NCBI GenBank assembly: GCA_949130485.1
Contig: OX422184.1
Span: forward strand, 15,164,405 to 15,228,404
DNA length: 64,000 nt
Direction: 5' to 3'
DNA from: Agelas oroides
Lineage: Eukaryota; Porifera; Demospongiae; Agelasida; Agelasidae
How positions within the stretch are numbered: position 1 is the first letter of the stretch; every line of letters begins with the position of its first letter. A program made the translations under genes and the position numbers. Shown here piece after piece: positions 55,522 to 64,000 of this stretch. A model generated the notes under the pieces. That model saw only the letters and a program-made list of their open reading frames with translations. It did no database searches and had not been told where the DNA came from.

Positions 55522-56833
55522 CTCTTGTATTTTACTTACCAATGATTATATGCATGATTGACTTTATGAATATGTCCTTTGCCCTTAATTGTACTGTTCT
55601 TTGTGATTACTTAATCAGACTAGCACTCTTGTGGTGAGCGATGTTGCAATCTAGTCTGGTTCACTGTGAGAGGGTCTGGTCATGAGACCATGAGAGTAAT
55701 TTCACTTGGTCTTGGAACAAGGCAATTGTTCCCACTCTCACAGCCTCGTTCCTAGACCTTCGGCTTCCCCCACTTGGCCTTCCCATACCATTGCTACCGT
55801 TTGACTACAGAAGGGCCTCAGATGATCTTTCAATTCTTTGACTTTTACTTTCAGATCCAGACCATGGTCCCAATTGTTGTAGTATAGGTAAGTGTGCTTC
55901 CTCTAAGGAAGTGGATCTGTATAGATAGACTACTTAAATACAGCTTGCTTCTAGTTTTGTGCAATGCAAAGCAAATGTGTCTGTCCTGGCATTACCTTGC
56001 AGAAGAAATGGAGCACTAAGTGCTGACCGAGGGCTTCTACAGCCAAGTATGCAAATGGCCATGTGCTTTCTACTCTCCACCCACCTGCTCTTGTCCCACT
56101 GCAGAGCCTATCTCTTAAGCACATTGTGTAGCACTGACGCAACCAAAATCATAGTAATGCAACAAAAGTGTACTGGGAGTTAGAATGTCTACAATCTTTA
56201 TTCCATCAAGCTTCACCTGCACGAGGGCCACTGGAGTAGCTAATTTGCTGTCTAATAAATACCAACTTTCCAGTTAGTTATGCACTTGTTTCTAAACCAC
56301 ATTATTGCTACCAGACAAATGTTCATTCAAGCTTGAGAGGAAATACAAATAACAATGTATACCATCATGTTGGAAATCAAGTGACTGAAGTTTGTATGGT
56401 GAGACTATTCTTTGTACGGATCTGCCTTGGGCCATGAAGCATGCATTTATAGTTCAACTTTACACTACCAGCTAATGGAGATGGCCGGTAAGGAGTCTAA
56501 GAGCATTCTTGAGACTGGATCTAGCAAATTTATACTTATAGGCACTGAATAAAGTCAGTTCTACAGACCTTCGGCTTAGCTATTCCCAGTGGGGCGAAGC
56601 CAAACCCAAGCGCTAGCAAATTCATAGTCAGGCTTCGCCACATTATATCATAACAGCACCTTATCCAAATTCGAACTCTTCGTATTTATAATGGACTCAC
56701 CTTCTGGTCTTCCTACAGACTGCCCCATTTCCACCTACTAGAAACACAAATTTGCAGTGCTAGCGCTGGGAGGGGATGGTCCCTACTTACGTAAATTACG
56801 TTAGTGCGTACCTGGGAGTCAACATTGTAATTA
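55522..56833. other. Anonymous sequence
   Basis: A member of the cctcgttccnagg family at 55741. The frames near 55951-56183 have no recognisable motif. Nothing else. Confidence 0.4.
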
Positions 56834-56869
56834 TGACGTCACATGCTTAGTTAGCTGTGTGTGACGTCA
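56834..56869. promoter_or_regulatory. Two CRE palindromes
   Basis: TGACGTCA occurs exactly at 56834-56841 and 56862-56869. Such sites bind CREB/ATF factors in animals. They lie just upstream of a 75-codon open frame (56874-57101) without known motifs, so a promoter is possible; no TATA box or transcription start can be shown. Confidence 0.3.
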
Positions 56870-57101
56870 TACAATGCTTAGCCTCGCCTCTCGATCGGGT
56901 TTGTTGACCTCGCGCGTACAACGTCAACGCGCGTACATAGAGGTTCAGGTTCAGGAACAAAACATTATGGAGAAGGAAAGTTCAGGCCACAAAAGCCAAA
57001 ATGGAGACACTTGGACTGGTATAACTGAGTCTCGAGCACAGACTCTTCTCGTGCAGCGGCGTCAGTGTAGCCTCGATCCAACAACTAATCAGAGGTACTA
57101 A

Positions 57102-57699
57102 CTGTACCTCGCCCTGTACCCTCCCACGCAGGTTTCTGCTGGCGTTTCTGGAAATAAATCCCTGCCCGACCCTATATCCTACCTTTGTTTCCAGAAACAC
57201 CTAGAAGTCTTCAGTGAAGACATACCCCTCGCTATTTTCTGATTGGAACAAATTATGTGATCCTGAGGTGTTATTTAACGGTTTTCAGTAAAGGGTTATC
57301 GTGTTTGCTTTCACATATTCTGCTTATAGTGCATGATTTGCATGGTGTCTGGTGTTTGTTTCAGGGAAGCTGGTGCATGTTGTATCTACAGGTGGTGGTT
57401 TGTATGTCATCAGTGCTGTGTACGTAGTGATTTGTTTGTTTTTAAGTCTCAGCTTTGGTTTTTGTAAGAACTTTTCATTTCTCTTTTTCTAGATGAAAGA
57501 GGTACCAATGACTATTTGCTGCAGCTCACCAAAAGCAGGCCTTTTGTGTGTTTGTTGCAGTTATTTTAGTTAATTTTGTGTGAGTCTCTTGCAGTCCATG
57601 AGCATTTGGTTGCAATTTATCCCTGTATAGTCTTCTTTCTGATGATCTTCTGACACAGCTTGAGGATCGCCTTCTGGACTGTTGGTGTCAGAAGTCAGT
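57102..57699. other. Anonymous sequence
   Basis: A short inverse pair tttctggaaataaa / ctttgtttccagaaa near 57146-57200. No gene. Confidence 0.35.
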
Positions 57700-57880
57700 T
57701 ATGTCAGTGCTGCTAAACTAACTCTAGGGTGGTCAAACTTACCTAACACTAAGCTTATTTCATTGGTTGCAGTTGTGTGGATGATAGCTTCCACTGTGCC
57801 TCTGGCACCGTTCACTATTCCATCACTGAAAACAAAATTGACATTACTTTAGCACCAACTGCTAGATGAAGCTCACCAAC
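57700..57880 (-). pseudogene. Pif1-like helicase fragment
   Basis: The - strand encodes LHLAVGAKVM and, in a neighbouring frame, DGIVNGARGTVEAI and then LVLGKFDHPRV. This is the C-terminal VGAKVMLT.N.DV.DGLVNGARG...VLVKFD pattern of Pif1-type DNA helicases, which occur as host genes and in mobile elements such as Helitrons. Only about 60 residues are left, with the frame shifted, so it is a relic. A splice-like acceptor (ttttgttttcag) and donor (gtaagt) bracket the second part, so an exon reading cannot be excluded. Confidence 0.45.
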
Positions 57881-58994
57881 AAGGCCTCCAGTGTGTGCTT
57901 TAATAGTAGGTATGGACACACATCGAGTCTGCGTATATCCACCAGGGTTTCACGTCGTTTGATGTCCCCATGTCACATGACCAACCGAGAAGTTGGGGTC
58001 CGGGCATGAGCACATTTGTCCTTGCTACAAAACAGAGATGCAACCACCCTCAAACTTTGCTTTGAAACCAAAACCTGTAATGTCTGATTTCAGGTCAAGG
58101 ACAGCCTACACAATTGTGAAATTTATCTAGCTATGTGCTGCAGGACTGAGGCATTGGATCAGCACTGGACTTGCTGATGGAATTATCCTGATGCCAACCA
58201 GCCACGAGTCCACGACTGCATGTGAAGATGATGGGTGTGTAGCATAATAGGTAAATCCTGCAATGGTATAATTATTATGTGCATGCTTTTAGGACTTCAA
58301 TTGAAGTACACTGTAACTTCAATCGATAGAACTAAGGCACCTTTGACACATTGGAACCTTTAGTAGTACACAGATGTTCATACATATGAAGTATCGATCA
58401 GTACATGTGGAACTAGAGTGCCCTTAGCCTCATTGCCTGGCTCCTCTGGGCCCAGCTTTCATCTGCTGGGTGGGAGCTTGAGAATGAGGCTAAGTGCAGT
58501 GCATAGAGGGTGTGCAGTTCTTAATTCAGTGTGTCATTTATCACTGAAGACAATGACCTAGCTGTTAGCATGCACTCCAGCAATTACATTTAGAACTCCC
58601 CTAGATTGTGCATTATCAATGGATCTGCAACAGGTCACAATTATTGGGTATGCATGAGGGTTTTGAAATCTCAACTTTTCAGCAGAGGGGATTTGAAGCT
58701 ACAAGTAGTTGTGTACCCATCAGTAAAGGATACGTGGGATTACGTACATGTTAGCATACAAACACTGCTAGGTTTATGGGAATATCAGATTGTAGGATTT
58801 AAGCTAAAATTCCAGTGAACTGTGTATGGTAGCTAGCGTTGTTCCCAGGCTCTGAGGGAGAGAACCTGGGAATGATGCTAACTACCATATACACACTTGG
58901 AGAGCCTGCAAACGAGGCTATACGGTATTTGCAAACTCCTTGTACTTTATAATGGCTATATACTGTACATGTATTAGCACTGCAAAAACTACTT
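57881..58994. other. Anonymous sequence with hairpin-family copies
   Basis: Two members of the cctggctc / gttcccaggctc hairpin family at about 58425-58497 and 58838-58920. No gene. Confidence 0.4.
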
Positions 58995-59411
58995 AGTTAA
59001 AACAACCTCTGAGTGGTTACTCCAGTTTCAGGGTTCACTGAACAGGTAAGTACTAGCTATTAGGAGAATTCACTAACATTTCACCGTCCATTGTTCCCTA
59101 ACAATTCCGTCACGCTTCATTGGGAAGCAAAGATCTACCACAGACACTTGTCTGTGGTAGCTTGATGGAATTGTGAGGGGGTGATGGATAGTTTTTGAAC
59201 CGGATAATAGCCAGCAGATGGACCATAAGAAGTGGTATGCATGTGCATTAGCTAGCAGACAAGTGTCTGTGCTAGCTCTTAGCTTCTTAATAAAGCTTGA
59301 TGGAATTGTGGAGAGGATGGTGGAATGGTTGTAAATTCTCTTCATAGCAGATAGTCACGAGTTCAATGAACCTTGAAACTGGAGTAACCACTCTGTGAGG
59401 TTACTTTAACC
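58995..59411. mobile_element. MITE with about 45-bp inverted ends
   Basis: Left end gttaaaacaacctctgagtg and right end, in inverse, gttaaagtaacctcacagag, continuing gtggttactccagtttca on both sides. Inside is a perfect palindrome ctaccacagacacttgtctgtggtag-like hairpin (about 59136-59161). Confidence 0.65.
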
Positions 59412-60591
59412 AAGTAGCGTTTTCAGTGAGGGTACCACTATCTTAAGTTAATGAACTGAATGTATGTAAGTATGTATGATGTTCAATACAAATATCAACC
59501 AGAAACTGAGAAAGCAAAAGAATGCTAAACAAATGAACTACACACTCTGCTGTACAAAGGAGGTAGAGGCAAGCTCTTGAGAGGTATGATGCTGTCGTAG
59601 TGTGCTTCAAAGGTGGTAGTAGCAAGTATGGCTTGGATGTATGAATTACTCTTCCATTAGAGAAAACAGGCTCCACTGCCACTTCGTTGGCAAACACTGT
59701 CGTTTTTTGGTATAATCTTCATACAGTCTATGTACACTTGCACTTAGCACGTTAAGCACCTGCTAAGCATGCTGCCGATGTTAAGTAGGTCTGGCCTTAT
59801 TAATATTCATAATTACGCCCAGCTGTTCACTTTTGTATAGCTTAGTTTCGGTTTTTAATTTTCATGAACAGTTTCTCGGTTAGAAGGCCAGGTAAACATC
59901 CCGGTCCCTTATTTGGCGCCCATACTTGATCGACTACTGGACGCACAGTATTCCGGGGACGTAGCTTTTGCGTGCATAACTGGCAAAATATCTGCCCAAG
60001 AGATGCAGAAGAACCTATTACTCTTATCGTTACATATAATGTCATTCTAGCAAAACTAATGGGTGGGGTAATTGGACTAAGGAGCCTAAGAAACCTATTT
60101 ATTCGAAGTTCACCTAGGCCTAGCTCAAAAAAAAAGCAAGGTCTTGGCAAAAGGCTGGAGCGGGAGCACAGGCGGTGGAACCGTGGGGGGGGGTGGGGTG
60201 GGGGCACTGGGGGGCACGTGCCTCCACAAAGTTTTATGCCCCCACCAAATCTTACCGCGGCAGGCGGATTATTCATGCATTTGTGGTCGTCCAATCGGTG
60301 AAGATGCCACGTACGTGGCCTAGTCAGCTTCTCTAAGTCCACACCAGCCAGCAAGCAAACTCAAGATGAGTGAGTGTCCGTGTCTTTAGTCTAGATTCAG
60401 ACTGTGACAATATTGGCGAGGTGAGCGAGGACACTAGAAACCCAATCGATGCATCAAGCTATCAAGTGTGGTATGAACTAAATATGTTCTCATCAGAGTA
60501 GAGGCTAGTTTTGGTCCAAAAATTTCTCAGAAGCGATCTTAAAGCATCTAACTCTGAAAATTTTCTGGGGAAGCATGCCCCAAAACCCCCC
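59412..60591. other. Anonymous sequence with a G-rich block
   Basis: The 170-codon frame on the - strand (59842-60354) is proline-rich because of the G-run and has no recognisable domain. No gene supported. Confidence 0.4.
60185..60214 (+). other. Potential G-quadruplex
   Basis: Four G-runs of four or more bases separated by T, T and CACT within 30 bases fit the usual G4 pattern. Confidence 0.55.
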
Positions 60592-61204
60592 TAGTCAGGA
60601 CCAGGGTTACTCCTACTTTCAGTGTTAGGGTTTGCTTATCTTGCTTTGCCTAATTTTATAAAGGGTTGTAGTAGCTCATTAATATATTCATGAACCCAAA
60701 ATTGCCACTGATGAATGACATCTACATGCTCACTGTAGGTAGCGTCCTAACGACCAACGACCAACCCTATCTCAAACCAATCTATGTCAGCTTTTGTTCA
60801 GAGCTACTCTCAAAGTCAGGCTAGACTCATGTTTGTCACTACTCTTGGAATGGACAACTTTGACTGCACCAAAATGAATGCACATTTCAAAAAATTCACA
60901 GCTTGTCTACGGGAGGGGCTCATTCACGAGTTGAAGCAAGCATTACTAGCCCCACCTCCCCCCCCCCCCCCCCCCCCTTATGTCACTAAACAACTCATGG
61001 CTCTGTTCCACATACAACCACTGTTCAGCTTTGTTGTGTACTGCAGCGTAGTACCAACGATATATTGTGCATTCTAGTTAAAGCACAGCCCAGCACTCCA
61101 AGCACCGGGCCACGGTCACCTACTAGGCTTGGCATATGATCGCAAGACCTGGGCCTACCCAATGAGTACAGTCTTTGAAAATACTGGGCTCCGTGCCACC
61201 TTAA
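60592..61204 (+). mobile_element. TTAA/GGTGGCACG family, copy 3 (partial)
   Basis: Begins inside the family (gtcaggaccagggttactcc) and ends at the true terminus ccgtgccacc-TTAA (61201-61204). Carries the peptide SQARLMFVTTLGMDNFDC seen in copy 1 and a C-run at 60957-60977. Confidence 0.65.
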
Positions 61205-61467
61205 GTATGTGTCCACTGTCGAAGTGTTTGTGACTGGGATGAAAATGGATCAAGTGATCACATCCTTGAGCTGATCAAGGTGACCTCTGAACTGCAAAAA
61301 TCAACAGATCAATACTAACAACTCATGGCTGCCAATTTGACCTTTGAACTACTATAAATCAAGGAATTAAGATCGGAAGAGAACGATCAAGCAATCAAGC
61401 ACAAGTTTTGCCAATCAAAAATCTTATCCCAGTCATAAATGGTTCGGCAGGTAATGTATATGTGACT
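61205..61467. other. Spacer, nothing recognised
   Basis: No open frame or repeat end. Confidence 0.35.
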
Positions 61468-61624
61468 CAGTGGCGTAGCGAAGGCCGGGCCTGGCCGGGC
61501 ACGTGCCTGGCCAAAGCACCATGTTTGTCCCGCTCATGTAACGCGATCTCGCGCGAAGCCCGCACGAGCACTAGTGTTGTACTGCAGGTGCCCGACCAAC
61601 ACCAATGACCTGGCTACGCCACTG
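61468..61624. mobile_element. 157-bp hAT-type MITE with perfect target duplication
   Basis: Ends CAGTGGCGTAGC and GCTACGCCACTG, exactly inverse, flanked by identical 8-mers atgtgact (61460-61467, 61625-61632). Length, ends and 8-bp duplication define a hAT MITE. The intact duplication suggests it is young. Confidence 0.9.
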
Positions 61625-61973
61625 ATGTGACTACCCCACGTGACTAAGAGACTAGCATGAATATACTATAGCTACAGTCCCGCATGCAAAGTCTTATACT
61701 GGGGTATATATTTTAGTCCCTCATGATACAGTAAAAGAGTCTGTGAAGTGAGACTAACCCCAGAAGAAGTCAAGCATGGAACCTTCTGGTGGGAAAGAAC
61801 TGTACTGCCTCTATGGAGACGTTGTTTGACGCTGGCCTGGTAGCCTTTCAAAGTATCAGTCCCGTAAGCGAATTTTATCTGACGCACCCTTCATAAGAGG
61901 CTACTGAGGCAAAGAAGTTCACATTTTGTAAGACCAGAGGAAAAAAAAAAGAATTAGTGGCCCTAGCCATAAA

Positions 61974-62009
61974 CCTAACCCTAGCCCTAACCCTAACCCT
62001 AACCCTTAA
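61974..62009. repeat. Interstitial telomere-type repeat
   Basis: About five units of the C-strand telomere repeat (ctaaccctaaccctaaccct) with two altered units. Flanked by ordinary sequence, so not a chromosome end. Confidence 0.75.
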
Positions 62010-62324
62010 CCATTTAGCCAATGAGCTGCTTCAAACGGCCACCATGCTGTATGGTCTAATGTCTATGACAGCGTGACGGAACATAAAGGTGCACGACGGA
62101 TTATAAGAATTGATGTAACCAGCAACCATTTCAAACAGGGTGAACTTAGATGTTGTGTCGAGTGGGGGAGCACCAACACCGCTGGCACATCGATGTTCAA
62201 AATTTCACACATACATAAAGTGTGAAGTTAAAACATAAAGGGAGATGGGGTTGGGGCATTAATGGGTGGGGCATTTATGACTTAAATGGATGGGGCAGTT
62301 ACTGTTCTTGGGAGATATGCTCAA

Positions 62325-62405
62325 AAAACACTGGCCTTCAGGGGAGTACCCTTTCCGGTCCTCGCATGACCACGGGTTTCGGTCCCTTTGAACTCCCGAC
62401 CCGTG
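62325..62405 (-). repeat. Inverse copy of the 18815-18900 repeat
   Basis: aggggagtaccctttc, tcgcatgacca and ggtttcggtccctttgaac correspond to the inverse of 18815-18900. Confidence 0.6.
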
Positions 62406-62558
62406 GCCTACTACAGAAAGGACGGGACCACTCCCCACCTAAGGTTTGCTTTGAGGAGCCCAGCTTTTGGTTGGCACATAGTGCTATGGGCATTCACAGT
62501 GCTATGAATATTCAAATTACTAAACAAAATTGGGGGTGGGGCTAAATGGGTGGAGTTA

Positions 62559-63462
62559 TTCCGAGCGAAGCGAGGTTCTAATCAGGTTCAATTGAGATTT
62601 TGGTGGTGGTGGTGGTGGTAATGGCGGACACTTTTGGACTAGTGGCTGTAGTGGCTCTATAGTGCAACGGTTTGGCTTCAAACTCTTGGTACGTGCTAGT
62701 AGGGTAGCTAAAATACTTTAGCTCGTTCAATTGAGATTTTGGTGGTGGTCCATGGACACTTTTGGACTAGTGGCTCTAGTGGCTCTGTACTGCAACGGTT
62801 TGGCTTCAAACTCTTGGTACGTGCTAGTAGGGTAGGTAAATACTTTAGCTCTGCTTTGGCTCAGTGCTACAGCTCAGTAGGTGTTATTTTTCAAGTGCTC
62901 GTAGACTATAATAGGCCTAGATCTACATGTACTTGCCATGGTTGCCCATCCCATAGCACGTGCACACGACGTGTCATCGCAGTCACTTTGGAGCACAAGA
63001 TCAAGCTGAGCGAGGATTGACACCAAGTGTCACCCTAGTCATAATTCCGAGCGAAGCGAGGTTCTAATCGGGTTCAATTGAGATTTTGGTGGTGGTGGTA
63101 ATGGCGGACACTTTTGGACTAGTGGCTGTAGTGGCTCTATAGTGCAACGGTTTGGCTTCAAACTCTTGGTACGTGCTAGTAGGGTAGCTAAAATACTTTA
63201 GCTCGTTCAATTGAGATTTTGGTGGTGGTCCATGGACACTTTTGGACTAGTGGCTCTAGTGGCTCTGTACTGCAACGGTTTGGCTTCAAACTCTTGGTAC
63301 GTGCTAGTAGGGTAGGTAAATACTTTAGCTCTGCTTTGACTCAGTGCTACAGCTCAGTAGGTGTTATTTTTCAAGTGCTCGTAGACTATAATAGGCCTAG
63401 ATCTACATGTACTTGCCATGGTTGCCCATCCCATAGCACGTGCACACGACGTGTCATCGCAG
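62559..63462 (+). repeat. Tandem 486-bp repeat, two units
   Basis: Unit 1 is 62559-63044 and unit 2 is 63045-63462 (shorter at its 3' side). Both begin ttccgagcgaagcgaggttc and are almost identical. Each unit holds two subrepeats of about 139 bases starting gttcaattgagattttggtg, with a (ggt)n run that differs in length. The repeated open frames (LQRFGFKLLVRA) have no known domain. The units lie directly upstream of the LINE ORF and could be its 5' promoter monomers. Confidence 0.8.
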
Positions 63463-63673
63463 CGCAGCTGGCAGCTTCATGCATGCAACAAGGTATGGAA
63501 TTGAGTAGCCAAGCAATAAAGAAAAGCCTTCACTACCTTATTTCACGGTAAGATTTAATACCATTTCACTGGTAAATGTAAATAACTCTACATCTGTATC
63601 TGTCTTCACGGTAGGCTGGCTCTGTGATCACTCAACTGCTTGGAATCCTGAACCAATATTGGCAATAATGGCA
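63463..63673 (+). other. Presumed LINE 5' untranslated region
   Basis: Contains agccttcactaccttatttc, repeated in altered form at 63681 (agccttcactacttatatca), another small tandem duplication just at the ORF start. The main ORF frame is open through here too, so the start could be further upstream. Confidence 0.4.
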
Positions 63674-64000
63674 ATGAATAGCCTTCACTACTTATATCAC
63701 AGTGAGATTTACTATATTGACCATTTCTTGATCATTAATTTAACTCTGGATCGTGTCACTGTGGTGTGCGTGCTTTGTATGCTTTTGCTTTTGCTGTGTG
63801 GAGACATTGAAACTAATCCTGGACCAACAAGGTACCCGTGCAAATTGTGTCGGAAACCTGTAGCAAAAACACACCGTGCTTTATGTTGTGAAGGGTGTGA
63901 TCAGTGGGTACACATCTTGTGTGCAGGCATTCCAAAAACAGAGTATGAAAGACTCTGTGATGATTCAAATGAGGATCAATGGTTTTGCTCAATTTGTAGT
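63674..64000 (+). CDS. LINE ORF, 5' part: leader, 2A peptide and PHD finger
   Basis: 109 codons from an ATG to the window edge. Residues 1-42 form a hydrophobic leader (CVLCMLLLLLC at the end). Residues 43-51 are GDIETNPGP, a canonical 2A peptide at which ribosomes skip the last Gly-Pro bond, releasing the leader. Then YPCKLCRKP, CCEGCDQWVHILC and QWFCSIC give the C4-H-C3 metal ligands of a PHD finger. N-terminal 2A plus a PHD finger is known from non-LTR retrotransposons (CR1/L2-like) of sea urchins, molluscs and other invertebrates; endonuclease and reverse transcriptase would follow outside the window. A host gene with a 2A signal cannot be ruled out. Confidence 0.75.
   Translation, partial: MNSLHYLYHSEIYYIDHFLIINLTLDRVTVVCVLCMLLLLLCGDIETNPGPTRYPCKLCRKPVAKTHRALCCEGCDQWVHILCAGIPKTEYERLCDDSNEDQWFCSICS
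63800..63826 (+). other. 2A ribosome-skipping sequence
   Basis: Encodes GDIETNPGP, matching D(V/I)ExNPGP. Separation is expected between the final glycine and proline (residues 50/51). The preceding hydrophobic segment resembles 2A sequences that double as signal peptides. Confidence 0.85.

Noticed and set aside
59842-60354. A 170-codon proline-rich frame as a gene
   Set aside because: The proline run is the complement of a G-rich block; no family resemblance.
61974-62009. Chromosome end
   Set aside because: Only about five units, with ordinary sequence on both sides.

Overview
The window looks like animal nuclear DNA, most likely from a sponge (demosponge-like). Reasons: two genes built from many single-exon fibronectin type III (FN3) domains with phase-1 GT-AG introns, one of them ending in a PARP catalytic domain; AT-rich introns full of small inverted-repeat transposons; a BEL/Pao LTR element primed by a tRNA-Tyr-like site; and a LINE with an N-terminal 2A peptide plus PHD finger. 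The species call is inference. No rRNA, tRNA or CRISPR was seen.

Left part (1-26.6 kb, + strand). Six FN3 exons (1239, 2779, 7143, 18013, 20126, 26307) form two copies of one three-exon block: types B-A-C, then B-A-C again. The A exons are almost identical, the others clearly diverged. Neither a first nor a last exon is visible. The introns hold several TTAA-flanked MITEs, a 748-bp foldback element, a 21-bp minisatellite and, at 10048-16921, a BEL/Pao retrotransposon that looks whole (212-bp LTRs, 5-bp target duplication, one 2097-codon frame). Further on are a pogo-like relic, a MULE-like relic and a MITE carrying a HIRAN-like fragment.

Middle (26.7-37.5 kb). A broken Ty3/gypsy fossil (about 26730-28960) is followed by mostly anonymous sequence with a few short transposons and a (CA)n microsatellite. 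This lies between the convergent 3' sides of the two FN3 genes.

Right-centre (37.5-52.75 kb, - strand). Eleven complete FN3 exons and one half exon run from 52748 down to 38216 and are followed by a PARP catalytic exon (38125-37503) with a stop codon. The FN3 exons repeat as X-Y-Z triplets, so the protein grew by module duplication. Several exons here have no in-frame ATG and are recognisable only by splice sites and homology. Introns hold a three-copy TTAA/GGTGGCACG repeat family, a foldback element split by a second Ty3/gypsy fossil, a Penelope-like palindrome and a broken Tc1/mariner-type transposase.

Right end (52.75-64 kb). This part has no recognised complete host gene. It contains MITEs (two hAT-type with 8-bp target duplications, one of them nested in a pogo-like element), a Pif1-like helicase fragment, an interstitial telomeric repeat, a pair of CRE palindromes and a tandem 486-bp repeat. 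That repeat leads into the 5' end of a LINE ORF encoding a hydrophobic leader, a 2A peptide (GDIETNPGP) and a PHD finger, cut by the window edge.
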